Positions 33,176-46,800 of a stretch of DNA of 64,000 nucleotides are shown here, one piece after another. The stretch spans positions 682,001-746,000 of the forward strand of contig QEYB01000654.1 of NCBI GenBank assembly GCA_017562135.1, in the 5' to 3' direction. The position numbers and the translations under genes are program-made. The first letter of the stretch is position 1, and each line of letters opens with the position of its first letter. This DNA is from Dipylidium caninum (lineage: Eukaryota; Platyhelminthes; Cestoda; Cyclophyllidea; Dipylidiidae). The notes under the pieces were generated by a model, which saw nothing but the letters and a program-made list of their open reading frames with translations, was not told where the DNA came from and searched no databases.

Positions 33176-34696
33176 TCAAATAAGGCTGACATCCAAATTG
33201 GCGGCCACACCGGTAGGGAGGAGAGGGTCACTCGAACACCGCTTCAAGTCGCCACGCACCGCAACCAGCAGGTGGCGCCGACGCTCGCCACCTACTCCAC
33301 CGCGTTCACGGTCGTCTCCACGTTGCAGTGGGACGGCGGCACCACCGTCACCGCCGTCGCCGCCGCTTTTGGCATGGGTGGTGGCGGTGGCGGTGGTGGC
33401 GGCAGAGACACTGCTGAAACAGCCAGGCAGCACGAAAGGCTGCAGCTCCGGTGGCAGCAGCTGGCGCACGTTGGCGGCGCGACGGAGAACAAGGTCGAGG
33501 GCGAGGGGACCACCTCCACCGCCTCCACCTCGAACACCACGGTGTGTACGGAGGCGGCGGCATCGGCTGCGGGGAAGATGACTTTTCGCCTCGTCATTGT
33601 CGCTGTCGCCGCTGTCGAGGCAGACTGGAAGACAGTCGTTGCTGAGACAGCGCGGATGTCCGGCATCTGTGGAGGAAAGAGGCGCCAATTAATGAGTTCT
33701 GCTGCCCTCCCGTCCGTGGCTGAGCAGTTTACGCCTCCATCGTCCGCCACGCCGACCTGCTTGAAGAAGGCGCTCGAAGCAAAAGGCAGTTTTGGAGAAC
33801 GAGCGGGTGTGTCTGTCAGTCTGTCTGTCACAATCCTCAAAAAACCCTCTACGCTCAACTTATTCATTGCGTCTGCCAGGCTCAAAGGCGGTTTCCTGGA
33901 TACCAAAGCCCCACACCAACCCACCCAACTTACACATCCAACTGGAACTTCATCGAAAATGCCTGCGAGACTCTTCTTGTGAGTGAAAATCTCCCGCCCC
34001 CAGCAAAACCCCAGCAGAAGGCGTCTCTTTCCCGCGCTGCGCTCCTCATCCTCCGCGCGCCCGACACTCGTCCTTCTACCAGCAACTCTCGGACGCTTTC
34101 CTCGTCCTCCCCCCCGCCTCTCTCCCATATCCAACGAATCACCCTGAAACTGTCCTCGCTGGACAGCACAACTGTGGACAGTCGCGTGGAGGGCGTCAGA
34201 CGAGTCGACCTGTGGCGAGGCCCTTCTCCGCGCAAATGTGGCAGGCAGCGGTGGAGGACACACAGGCAGACACTAACGATGACCAACTTACTGAGCCAAA
34301 GATCTGTGGGGATGAGGAGGGAAGCGTTCCTCTGCTCGCCGTCTGCACCCATCGCCTCCCTTCTGCGCCCCGCCTCCACCTCCTCCTCCTCGTCGGGAAA
34401 ATCGCTGTCGAAGGCGCCGTCGTCTGTTGCCTCATCTCCGCCTTCGTCGACATCGTCCTCGTCCTCGACGTCGTCGTCAATCTGCGAGGTGACCGTGGTA
34501 ACAGTGCCATTGTCGAAGGCCTGCAGACGTCTCAGCAGGCTGTACGAGTTCACGTAGTCGCCGCGTCTCGACGTGCGCACCAGCGGTGCAAGTGCCAGTC
34601 CCACTTCCAGTGGCGGCGGCGGCGGCGGGGGCGGCGGAAGAAGCAGGATGGTGGTCCCGCCCGCTGCGTCCTTCTTCACGTTGGTGAGGATGACAT
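33176..34696 (-). CDS. Terminal exons of a minus-strand gene (possibly the cyclase)
   Basis: Two exons, 34696-34292 and 33666-33176, join in phase (1 to 1) at a GTAAGT donor and a TCCACAG acceptor and end in TGA. The first encodes a polyproline run, a segment with RRGDYVNSYSLLRRLQ and a long acidic stretch (IDDDVEDEDDVDEGGDE). The second is Gly/Arg-rich with LRRAANVRQLLPPELQPF. No domain is recognised. They could be the 3' end of the cyclase gene, given the same strand and same style of acidic low-complexity tail, or a separate gene. The exon start at 34696 is uncertain. Confidence 0.5.
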
Positions 34697-35703
34697 CTAT
34701 GGCGAGTTTCGAGTAAATATTCTTTCTCATTCCTCCATCCAGTCAAGTGAAAGGAGAGGCGGGAAAAAGAGCACCCGCCTCTTCTCCTCCAACCTCCACA
34801 CACTCACATCTTCTTCTTCATCTTCTTCAAGGCTTTCACTACAACCTACTCTTCAGTCGCTCGGAACTAACCTCAATTTGGTTTGCGCATCATGCCAAAG
34901 ACTGCCTTAACGTCACTGATGAAAATGAAAGCCGCCCACATGCGGACGGAATAAAAGAAGTTGATGGACAATGCAGAGACGCCTCCACCACCCTAAAGGG
35001 CATTTGGGCAAGTCGTCTCTGAGGCCACCCGTTTTCATAATTTGGGAGAATGGCACAGTCGAGCTGTGAGCATGTGAAAAGAACTCAGCCAGTGGGCCGG
35101 TGGGCCAATGAGATGTCGGAGGGACGCACTCTCCGAGCTGGACGCCGAGGCTGACGACTGCGTCTGCAACGACAGCGCCGACTGCCACCCCATCGCGTGC
35201 AGACGCTGGCATATTCGACGCGCCTCGTCCACGATGTGCGCGTTCACACGGAGGTGGTGTTGGCGCGCGGGGGGTTTGCGGGGCCGCAGTCCTCCGCGTC
35301 GGTGCACACGGACGTCGCGCGGTCGCCAGCCGCTGCGGTGGGCCACTAAGTCGCCCGTCGCCGCGTGGCTGACGGGCACAGCGGACGAATACGCGTTCTC
35401 CAGGTTGTCGTACTCGGCGCTAGGAAAGGAAGAGGAGAGGGTCAACTAGGTGGGGGAGGAGTAGAAGGAGGAGGAGGGGAGGGAAGGAGGAGGAGGAAAA
35501 GAACGCTCAAGCAGAAGATGCCAAGACCACGACATGGAGGACTCTTCTACGCCGCAGCTTGCGAGGACAGCAGGAGGTGACAACTGAAGTGGCTCTCTTA
35601 TCGCCGACAGAAATGTCAGCTGCTTGGCCACCTCACTGCACACGCCCATTCCTTCCCTCCGCCACCGGACACACGTCGCCGGCACGTCGTCTCCACCAAC
35701 TGT

Positions 35704-35719
35704 CCCCCCCCCCCCCCCC
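35704..35719 (+). repeat. Poly-C homopolymer
   Basis: A run of about sixteen C. Several other C or G runs of eight to ten lie between 35 and 60 kb. Confidence 0.9.
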
Positions 35720-36793
35720 ACGTCTCCCATTCATCCGCGGCCGGTTCGCATCGTTTGCTCGCTCCCGAACTGCCTCGAAGTCAGGGAAATTCCCTCTTCC
35801 GACGGACCGGCGGCGATTGCGGCGTTTCACTTCCACAGAATGGGAGCAGTCGGACATTCGATGCACCGCTATGACAGACGAGATTATTCGACTACGCTGA
35901 CGCTGCGAACAGGCTTCGGTCGCCTTACCATGTGTGCCACACACCAAGGCCCCCCGCCCCGCCCCGCCCCAGTTTGCCCAGCCTCGTGGCAGCAGATTAT
36001 CCCCTGATGGAGAAATGTCGCACGGTGACACCACCTCGCAGGCGACTTCGTTTCAGCACTGACGACTCTCTCCGAGGAGGCGATGCGTGCGAGGGCGGAA
36101 GCAAAGGAGGCAGGCGAAGGAGTGGGAGGGCGCTTTCGTCACTGCAGAATGAGGGGGAACTCACACGTCATGAGCATCGGAGACCGAGGTGATGAGGGCG
36201 CTGTTGAGAGGCGGAGGGCAGGTGAGGTCCACCAGCAGGGGCGGCGAGGCAGGCTGCGCCATCGGAGTGGCTGTGGGCGGCGAGTGCCGGTTCTGGTGTT
36301 GGTGGGCCAGAGGAGCCCCGAAGTTGGGCAGACGGACAGGCGCAACGTCGGGCAGACGACGTCCTCCACCGCGGTAGTTGGCACACTGGTCGGTGAGAGG
36401 GTAGTAGGCGGTGGGGAGGAAGACGGAGTCGTCGGCCTCGTCGTCCCCTGCGTCCTCGTCACCATCATCCTCGCCGTCACTTGTGTATGCGACGATCTGA
36501 TTGGAGGGGAAAGAAGGCCTGTCACATGCCCAACCCCTTCATTCTCTGACCGTCACCAGGGCAGCCAATCGGTCGCTCGGTCTGTCGGTCAGTCAGACAG
36601 CCACCAGACAAGTCGTCGCATCGTGCAGCATCGCACAACTCAGCCGAACAAAGCCCCAGTCCACGCAGTCAGCGCTCGTCTGTCCAACTCTCGGCCACAT
36701 CAATTCACCATTCCCAACGCCCACACATCCACCAGTCGACAGCCAATCAGTCAGCAGCCAGTCCGCCCTCCGAACCCGTCGGCGGACGCTCAC

Positions 36794-37162
36794 ATTGTGC
36801 GCGGAGGAAGCGTCTTCATCACCACACGAATCGGTGGTGACGGCAGCAGCCGCACCACCAGCAGCTGAGGATGAGAACTCGGAAAAGTCGTCTTCCAAAG
36901 GGCCACCAGTCTCCACCAGCAGAGAGTCGCTCATCTCCGCCCTCTTCGACGACAGAACATCGGCCCCCTCCGCCGCCGCCGCCACCACCCTCAGTGGAGG
37001 TCATCCAAGACGTGTCCATTAGCAGCGGCACGTCGCCCGACTCGGGGCGCGCCGAGCCGTTTGGCATCGCCTCCACCTCCACCGCCACCTCGTCTTCCTC
37101 CTCCTCCTCCTCCTCGTCGTCGTCGTCGTCGTTCACGCTGAAGTCCGTGGTGCCGGTTTCGA
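36794..37162 (-). CDS. Candidate acidic exon, apparent frame change inside
   Basis: An acceptor (CATTGCAG) and a donor (AAT/GTGAGC) bound a stretch that reads as coding in two frames: first DFSVNDDDDDEEEEEEEDE and a Gly run, then SSKRAEMSDSLLVETGG and DDFSEFSSSAAGG. The switch falls in a GGC/GGA repeat near 36960-36985, where a repeat-length error or a small intron could explain it. Same strand and style as the exons on either side. Confidence 0.4.
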
Positions 37163-38316
37163 CTGCAATGGTAGGCAAATATGTGAATTTCTCAGGGAAT
37201 TGCAACACGGAGAGTTCGTCGGGTCGAGTGAGTCCCCTTCTCCGTGTTGTCGACAGGGGCGTCACTAAGCCCATCACCACCCAACACGCGCAAATGCCAC
37301 TTCTCCTCGACGATTTGGGCAAACGAAGTCATCCAGGCAGAGGTAGAAGGAGAAGACAGGTTTGGAGACAACACACGCCCTATTCGCCTTCCACTGGCTG
37401 CAACAGCCCTCGAACAACCGACAAATCAAGCCACGTATCCCATCACCGACACTCGACAAGCTAGGCGTTTTTGAGGCCTGAAGTGCGCTTATTTCCAGTC
37501 AAAAATCACGAATGCCAGTTGCCAAACACCTGACGTTCACAGGCGGTCAGGCGCAACAGACCGAAGTCGTTCTGGTCTGCTCTTCCCTGCTCCGCTGTCT
37601 CCCGTGGACGCAGTGGGGGGGGGGCATTTCGGGGACATGGAGCCCCACCGCCTAAGGAGCAAGTTGTGGCGCCGTTGGCCCAAGTCGGTGAGCACCTACA
37701 ATAACCTGCAATGCGGCCGACCTGATGAGGGCGGAGTTGCACCAGAACGGGGCGCGCGGCAATTATAAACTACCATTCGAGTTAGTAAACACTCTAAATG
37801 GCAAAGAAGAAGTCTTCCTTCCTTTCTCGCTGTCACTTCCCGCCACATCGGACGTCGGATGAGATGGAAACGAGCGACGCGGTAAGGCGTCAGCACAACG
37901 GACAGTTTGGGAGGATCCAACTCGGTGGGACTCAGGCCTTCGGAGTACTCAGTTCGAGGTGAGAATCCACCTTTCATCCGCGTCTCGATGGGATAACGAC
38001 GACGACGACCGGCCCTCGGTGCCCTGCCCCCGGTGTCAGAGCACTTTGACCATAGGGCGCACAACCAGCCTTTAGGTCGTCTATCGAAATGCGCAATTTG
38101 TGCAAACAGAAAAAGCCGAGAGGAACTCGCGCCCGTGCTCTCGCGTCCTCGCCCTCCTTTGCGGGCGGACCCCCTGCCCAGCGTCCCCATCGCAAAGACC
38201 CACAGTGGACCGGTCAGAGGAGAGGGGAAAGGCCACGTACATTCGTACTCGCAGGCGACGGAGGGAACCGCGCAGGTGCTCAACAGGTCCATCGACGCGC
38301 AGTCCTTCTCGCTCGG

Positions 38317-38887
38317 CTAAAAGGCACGCACAAGGAAACGGCGGTTCAGTCCGATCGCCTTCAACCCGTCCTCCCGCGGTCCACGCGCTTTACGCGGCAT
38401 GACGGGGAGGCGAGCGGTGCCACAAGTAGAAAGGCGCGACGAGGAGGTGCAGGGGACGGACTGGGGAGGCTTCCAAGTCGAAAGATCCCGCTCAGAGCAA
38501 GCACGGAATATTGGGAGGAGGAGGAGGAGGCAGTGGGAAACAGGGAATGAAAGTGGCCAGATATAGCTAATTGCTGGATTATGCTCGTCCCCATCTTTCC
38601 GTGGGGAGGAGTTCACGCAGATGGCCACAGCGCCACCTGGGGAGGCAGGAGGGGGGGAGGGTGGAGGCGGGGAGGGGGAATTATCCTGCGGTATGACAAC
38701 CGAGCAACGCACATTCAACGAGGTCCTCGTCCTCATCTTCCTTCTCTTCTCATCGCTGCCCTTGGCAACGGAGCCCGCCCCCGCGCCCGCGCCCGCGCCC
38801 ACAAGGATTGGGGGATCGTAGAGTGTTCTGCGCGCGTTTGAAGGCGGTGTGGATGGACGTCGGTAGTTTGGGAAGTTTGACCCGTTC
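38317..38887 (-). CDS. Candidate next exon of the cyclase tail
   Basis: The acceptor CCCTTTCAG before 38887 gives the one base needed by the exon ending at 39444, and the frame then reads NFPNYRRPSTPPSNARR, an Ala-Gly dipeptide run from a CGGGCG repeat, and a Pro/Ser-rich stretch. It stays open to a TAG at 38317; where it is spliced, if at all, is not clear. It is either the terminal exon of the cyclase or an internal one. Confidence 0.4.
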
Positions 38888-39443
38888 CTGAAAGGGCAAA
38901 AAGGTGTAAACAAACACCCAACCGTCATGTCACCTCTCAACTTCCAAAGGGACGGGAGAGCGGGGACAAGGTCGGGCAAAAAATGAGCCATCCCGCCAAA
39001 GACCCACGGAAACCCTGCATTTGCCACGAAACCTGGCCAAAACTGGTGCCTGTCACCACCAGAGGCAAGTCAGAGGACACCGACTGGAGGCCTGGTTTGT
39101 GCCTCAGAGGGCCGCAAGTGGGAGGGGGCGAGTCCTACTTACTTTGCCCGCCTGGCGACAACGCCCAGCTCAAATCAGCTCAGCTCATTCGACTCGCGTG
39201 TCTCGGAAGGTCGTTGAGGCGGCAACCCCCACGAGGGTCGCTGGAGCTCCTGAGGGAGAGCAGGTGGCCCCTCGTGACTTCTCCTCACGAAAGCGTGTCC
39301 TTACAAGGAGAAATTAACAAGTGCCTTCACCCACGTCGCCAGTGCTGGGCGCGTGGAGCCTCATGCGAAGACGAGTCGTCCAAAAGGCCACATGTCGGCC
39401 TGTTGGAAGGCGATGGAACCTATTCGAAGGAGCGGCCACTCAC

Positions 39444-40808
39444 GAGATGAGGGAGACGCTGAAGTCGCCCACAATCGGTGCTCGTTGAAGCCACTCCACA
39501 CCGGCGTCCAGACAGGCGTCCGACACCGAGTCGCCCATCTGCTGGACACCTTCAACGTCGTTTCCACCACCGCCACCGCCCTCGTCCTCGTCGTAGTACT
39601 CGTTGTCGGTGTAGAGGGGATTGCTGTGGTGGTGATGCGTGTTGGTCGTGGTCGTTGGCGAGACCGAGGACAAACTGGTGACTCCGTCGCCTTGCGATGC
39701 TTCAACGCGTTCACAGGCGCCCTCGACTGCGAGGAACATGTTGTCCGACGACGTTATTGACGCCCTCTTCATGTCGACGCCCGTCTTGCGCAGCTCCAAA
39801 CCTGGCTGAAACGGGAGGTGGTGTCGACAAAGACGACGATGATGATGATGACTTGCGCGACTGCCACCACCTCCGCCCCCGCGCCAGAGCAGAGAGAGCG
39901 GAGCTGTCGTGGTGAGTGGCACTCCGCCTTACCGCATGAGTCTGATGGTTAGCGTAGCCATCGCCCTCCTTCGTCACGCAGTACGGCGACGTCGTCACCC
40001 CGTGGCCCAGCAACCTCGTCGTCGGCTGGGCATAACCGTTGACAATCTCCACGTCGGCCATTGCAAAGCAGGCTAAAAGGAGAGAAGCGGAGAAGATAGG
40101 AGAGGCGACCTTTCAAAGTACGTTCTGGGGCGAGTCAATCAAGGGTGGAGCACCTCTGTCCACATTGTCGCCGTCGACAGAAACGTCGAGGGAGAAGGTC
40201 TTTTGAGGCCACCGCGAAGGAGGCGACGAGTGACGGGGCGGTAGCAGCGGAGACGACATTTTCCGGTCCCGTCGTGGCTACAATAACGAAGAGTGTGCGG
40301 TCAGTGGAGGAGAGAGGCGGGTTTTAAGGCGACAACGAAGGGAGAGAGGAGCAGAGTCACTGCTTTCCTCTGGCGCCGCGACCTCCGCAACTGCTGGATG
40401 AACAAGAGGCTCGAGAGGAGAAAAGGACCGCGCCTCGTCGTCCTTCTGTGGCTCGTCTCGGGCGTGTCGATTGCCTGGATGCCTCCGCACACCGTGGCGA
40501 ACCGGCGAAGAACACACGCTCGCTGCGATTCCGAGGCCACAGAGCCCGCCGCCGCCACGAGGCCAACTGCCCCGCGTCTAACTCATCATCGTCCGTTCCG
40601 ACTTCCCCACCCACGACGCGTGGTACGACAGGCAACTCACCAGGAGTGGAGAATTGTGGTTCTGGTATCGCGCCTCGCCCACCGCGTAATTGCGTTTGTG
40701 TGGAGGTGGTGGTGGCGGCGGCGGTGGGGGCGAAGAATTGGAATTCAGCAAGGAGGAGGCAGATCGGGGATGCGCAAAGTTGGGCGGCGTGGTGACCGGT
40801 TTCTTAGA
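39444..40808 (-). other. Low-complexity tail exons of the cyclase
   Basis: Four in-phase exons after C2 encode a proline run (SSPPPPPPPPPP), a Ser/Pro/Arg-rich piece, a segment with VEIVNGYAQPTTRLLG, and a 362-bp exon with HHHH, an acidic DNEYYDEDE and a Gly run. They carry no recognised domain and would make a disordered cytoplasmic tail. Confidence 0.6.
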
Positions 40809-43800
40809 CTGCGGTAAAGTGGGCGGAGAGGGCGAGTTGGCCAACGAGAAGGACACACACCGAGAAGCGCGGCGACTCACCCTGTTTCGTGGCACCAGCG
40901 GTTGGACGACGAGGGCACTGAGCACCGGTCGCAGAGTGGTGAGCAGACGGGCGGTGTGTTGAGGCTCGGTGCACCAGAGAAACACCTCGGCAGCCGTGGC
41001 CCCGCCTCCGCCACCGCCACCGCCCACGCCGACCGCCTGTGCGCCGACCAGCGCGTCAACACCGCGACTGGCCACGAAGTCGGCCGATGCGAGGAGCAGC
41101 GAGCGCTCCACCGGGGCGGGAGGGAGAATGGCACTGGCGAGGCGGAGAGCCACGTCGAGGGTTTCGTGGAGGAGGAGGAACTGCGCACCATCCACCACGC
41201 CGCTCACCGTCGCACCGATGTGGAGACCTGAAGAGGAAGAATTTGGTGATGACAACAACAACAACAACAACAACGATGATGATGATGAGGAGGAGGAGGA
41301 GGAGGATCAGGACGAGGACTGTGGTCGTCCTATCAATCGGCCAACTCCTCGCCGCGTCAACAAACGCTCAACTACCGCGAAATGGGAATTATAACAAATA
41401 TTTCGGCAATCAGATCAACGCACCAATTTGGAGACGACAGACTAAGGCCTCATCCCCGTCCCGTGAGTCTTCACCCGACTTTTGCAGAGACTGACGCTCC
41501 AATTCCTCCATGAGGCGGATGAGGAAGGCGGCGAGGAGACCCACCTGCGAGACGCAATCCTTCGACTCCTGAGGAGAGGAAAAGGCGAAGCGGGGCGAGG
41601 CGAGTCAACCGGAGAGCGGGAGAAGGGCAAGTCGGTTTAAAGTCGACGATTTATGGGGGGTTGTGGGGAGAAAAGGAGGACATACCGCCTCGAGGAGGGC
41701 GTAGGCCACACAATTGCCCACTGAATGGACCTTCACAAGGGGCAGAGAAGGCCTCGACACTGACGTGTTCAATCGTTGCAGCACACTTTCCACCATCCCC
41801 GCGTCGGCGTGCCCACCGCCGCAGGCGATCTCGTCGATGAGGCAGATTCGTCGATTCAGTCGACGCACAGCGTCCGCAATCGCCGCAGCCTCACGCGAGC
41901 GATGACTGGCGGTGGAAGACGAGGTGGTGGCGGTCGTCGTCACCGACTGGCTGAGCGCAGCACTTCGAATCGGCGATCGCTGGTGCTCGAGAGCATCGTC
42001 GCCCTTGCCTGCGGTCAAGAAAGGCGCATCATCCGCACGTGGTGGCGATTCAGTTAGGCGGTTTAACGCAGCGGCGGGGAGTAACGCACCTGCGCCGTGG
42101 ATGGCGACTGCGATGACGGCAGTGGCAAGGTGCTCCCGGGGCGGAAAGACGGCGGAAATGCTCGAGGGGTAGACGCACGACTCCGCAATCATGTTGTCCG
42201 GTTCGCTTGACAAATGGGCACGGGGAATGCGATTGTCGAGAAGGCTTTCGAGTGCGAAACGCCGTCGGACGAGGTCCACCTTCTGTTCCAAGAGCTAACC
42301 ACGAAAGGAGGAGGAGGAGAAGGAGGGGGAGAGGCGTTTTAAGGTCTCACAAGGCGCTTTACTGGCGACTAGTGAAGGAATTAGTCTGGTTTCGACTTGC
42401 GTTGCTGATTAACGAGGGGGGAATTTCGAGGAAAAGAGTATGAAAGGCGGTGTCGGGGCGAGGGAAAGGCGGAAGAACTCACCATTTTCACCCATTGCTC
42501 CGTCCATTGGCACAGTTTTGCTGTTTGCCACGGCAGTAGGCAGACGAGAAGGACAAAGACGAAGTGTGCGGCCAGGGAGTCAGGCAGAACGGTCGTCCAA
42601 AAGGATGAGGAGCTTCACAAAAAGACGACAGTCAAACGTAAGTGTCTGTTGAAAACGGATGTCAGAAGAGATTAAAGAACAAAATATCAAATCGCAAGGC
42701 CGGAGATCTAGAAGATTTGTCAGCACTATTTGTACAGGGAGGAACAAACGCAAGTAAAGCATAAAATAGACGCGCGGAACGGCGCGACAGGCGTTGGTGA
42801 CTCGGGTGCTACTAGTATCGTAATGAGTAGCATCGCGCAGTCGAGCCCACTTGTAGTGAGGATCGGCGGAGTGGAAGTGGATGAAGCGAGTGAAGGCGAA
42901 GGTGATGTGGAGGCCGGAGAAGATTGCAGCGACGATGGCGCTGTTGAGGGGCGTCGGCGGTATGGACGGAGTGAGGGTGAGCAGGAGGAGGAGGCTGAGA
43001 CAGGCCAGCAGAGTTGTTGTGCTCAGTTGTGGCGTTCGTTGCCACGGAGAGGTGAAACCGCCGATCGGTTGCTGGATCTCGAAGGGGACGAACATCTAAA
43101 AGGAGCAGACACGACTCGGTGGGCGTGAAGGAAGGAGACGCCGAGATCGAGAAGGCGCATTTTCCACCACTCACCGACCCGGTGCCTCTGCATGAGGGAA
43201 TACTCGGCATTTGCAATCAACTTATCTGCAAGAGTCGAAGAGATTCACCAAATGAATGGCTGTGGACGACGTGGTCAGGCGAGAAGCACAAATCAGCACA
43301 TTGGCCGACAATTGCAAAGCTCAAAACCCCGCAAATTCCCTTCACGCGACGTGCTCTGACATCGAGGAATGCGGGGGAAAAGACACGCTCGTCCGGGTCC
43401 TCTAATCAAAGCCCTTCGCAGGCCTACAGAGTCGTGGGCCCGCTGAACTCGCGGTTGGTAAATCAGTCGTAATGACCACGGGTGGTTGAGGAGATGGCGC
43501 TGTTATGCTACTTAATACGGCCTTAAGTAGCATGTGGACGATTCACCCAGTTGACACCTTCAGAGCCTCTTCAGCATCATACCGAAGCACGAAATCGTGA
43601 GAGTTGCAAATGCGCAGCCTCAGTGACAAGCGGAGGGATGCCTGGTGGTGGCCGCGTGTCAAACATAATGTTGGGGAAGTGAAGGATCCCACTGAAATCC
43701 GTTCACTCTGCTGTCAAACCCACGTAAATCATCGACTCGAACTACTTCGCCACTTCAAATACACTTTTTGGTTGGTGCGAGTGTTTTTGTCTTCAACCAC

Positions 43801-46800
43801 ATAAATCACGTTAACACCCGAGGTGACATTTGTGGTGGAGCGAGGAAAACGCAGCCTCCACGACGCTGCACTTGTGGCTGTGGCGGGGCCGCAGCCACCG
43901 CCACGTTCGGCCTCGCCCACGGCCTGTCGGACTTCATTTTCGCCGCGTTTACCGACACTATGCGACTGCAAGGAGACTCTCCAGGTCGAGAGACTGTTGA
44001 ACTGCGATGGCTAAGGGCGGCGAGGCTTTTCCCGCGACCAGATCCCCTCTTTACTCGGACTTGTGGCACATTTCTCGCATTTATCGGTTAGCGGGACAAT
44101 CGAGTGATATTTCGTGCCACTCATTCTCCCCCCCCTCCTCCTCCGCCCTCCTCTTCCTCGCAGACCAGGGTAGATCGGGCATCCAGTGAGAATAAGGACC
44201 GCACTCAAAAGACCGGACAATTCTCCCTTTCTGCGGATAGATGGCGAGTGGATGGACGAGCATGTTTGTGTGTGGACGTGTCGGAGGTCGCGCGTCCAAC
44301 CTGCCAAGCCACAGCGACGCACCTCCAAGGAGGCTTTAAAAACCAGTCTGAAAAGTCCCCATGTGTCCCAGGGCGAGACGTTCTCCCCACGACCGGTCGT
44401 ATCGGTGAGGCACAGACTTCTACCGCCTGCGCGGTGCATCCAGCGGACGAACGCGCCCCAGGCACGAACGCGGTGGGTGACTAGGTCGCAGTAGCGGGAA
44501 CCAGACAGGCCGCCTTATGGACGCTGAGTCAGACGTGTCAAAACAGTAAGGCGTTTTGATGAGTGCGATGTGGTGGTCAGTCGTGACGGCTCTCTCACCC
44601 CACAACTCCCCACTCGGCAACACCACCGCCGCTCGTCGAGGGAGTCTGGGCCACCTCAGTCAGCCAAAGGTCTAAGCCGACGCTGACAGTGACTAATTCA
44701 GCGGAAACCTCGCATTCTACAGGCTGGTGAATGGTCATGGGCGAACAGGCTTTGAAACTGACAATAAAGAGGGCCGTCACGTATGTGTGACACGAAAAAG
44801 AGGCTTCATGGAAGACTGTCTTGTGAAAAGCGGAAAGTCGCAACAACCGGTAAGAGCGATGTCTTGAGGAGTTTTTTTTTGTTGCTAGAAGCTGAAGACT
44901 CCTCAAGCTGACATTGAAGCCATTTTTGCGTAAGGCGGACGTTAGGCTGACGACGCCTTCTACTTCATTGCGAAAAAGGTTTTAGTCTGTCACGGGAATT
45001 TTGCATAAAGCCCCCGAGTGAAGGAGACTTTTGCTGAGAAGAAGGGAGGGAGGAGAGAACGCTCGAGAGGGGAGAGCATGGAGCTTCGAGGCCGTCCTTA
45101 GGCGGAGGGGCTGAATGAGGAGGGAGAAGATCGTCACTAAATCGCGGCATGAAGAGCACTCCAGGCGGACGGGCGGCTGGAGAGGCGGTGGGAGGACTGA
45201 GTGCCCACCGCCACCACGGCGGAAAGTAGACGATTCCCGGCGACAAAATAACGGCATCTCGCCACTCTGCCCGCCGAGGTGAACGGGGCAAAGGCGGACA
45301 GAAGGGGACGGAGGCAAAACGCCTCGAAAAGAAGTTGATTTTGTCGATGAGTCACCACGAGTTTGGCTACCGTCCGGAGGATCTTCGCTGCGCCGCCGTA
45401 GACACGAAGAATTTGGCTGTCCGCAGGGACGAATGCTCCGCGAGCACCCACGAATATCACCAACGCGGTGAGGCGGTTCCACCTTGGCCAGGGCAACCAA
45501 CTAGTCGTGGGGGGAGACCCGAGCCGCGGGAGCGACGCAACTCACCTCGTTGACCGCCTTCCTCGCAGTCAACGTCAATGCGGCCGGAAGAGAGAAAAAG
45601 ACCGCCACAAAGCGGTCCGACTCGTAGCCAGACGGAGAGGAGGTGTGTAACGGGGGGGAGGGGAGGGGAGGAGGGAATTTGATGACGTGTCTCCCTCCGC
45701 ACCCCCCCCCCCTCCACCCATCCTTTCTAGCGTCTCTTTGTGGAACAACGAAGACACTCCTCCAACAGGCAGGTCGGCGGCGCAACCGCGCAGTAGACGA
45801 GGTTGACGAGCCCGGAGTCGTGGGATCTCCTCGCCGTGGCACTTAATTCCCACGATAAAATCGGTCCTGGCGTCAGCGCCAAAACCGCGGGGGGGTGTTG
45901 ACTGACCTCACAAAGTTATCCGTTGTATGCGGCGGTAGAAAAAAAAACCGACTTGGTGTGTTGCCTCTCCGTCGGCCCGGGAGAAGGGGAAGGAGGCGGC
46001 ACACGAAGTACAGTCGTCGTGGAAAAGTGTGTGTGGCGATTTCAAGAGAAAAGGAGGATGGAGATAAATCATTTGACTGCGGTTTACCGCGGGGGGCGCG
46101 AGAGGAGAGTCGGTGCGCTGCGTTGCCTCGCCTCATGTCTTGATGAAATGTCATTCTGCGATGGAGAACGCGCGGAGGGGACCAGCGCCCCCGCCACCGG
46201 CTCCTCCTCCCATATCGGTGGCACAAGACCCCAATAAAAAGGCGCTGAAATAGCCGTCTAAATGTCAGAGATGCGAGGGAATTTGAAAGAATGAGGGAAA
46301 GGGGGGGGGAAGCATCAGTGCCGAATGGGAGAGGTGGTGCGGCAACCTCCTCCTGGTGGTTTGGCCAGGCGGCACATGGCGGCTGATCGGCGCGAAGGGG
46401 AGTGGAGAGGAAACTCGATTTAGACAAAAAACTGCACCGGAACACCTTTTCATCCCAGCACGAGTAGAGAGAGAGAGAGAGAGAGGTCGACACCGAACCA
46501 TTTCGCCGGAAAGTGGCGGCTAAGGCGAAGGAATGGGACCATGGCGAGGGCTCTTTCCTCAACAATCCCGCCTCGAAGACTGGAAACAAGCCCCTCCCCG
46601 CCTCCCGACTCGTATTTTACTTCCTTCAGCTTCGCTACCTCGGATGCGGCGACATCGGAGGCGGCAAAGGGGAAGGCATTACGCCTTTCAATGGATTTTG
46701 AGTTGACGGTGAGAGACCAGTTTCTCTTTCCAACATTTTGGAAAGTGTATTGCCAACGGACAGTGTTTTGGGCAGGCGGTGGGGCCATTGGGGCTCCTGC

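Noticed and set aside
45137..45500. Hydrophobic minus-strand frame as another cyclase membrane exon
   Set aside because: No acceptor gives the phase required by the exon ending at 45546, while the exon at 43095 joins directly in phase.
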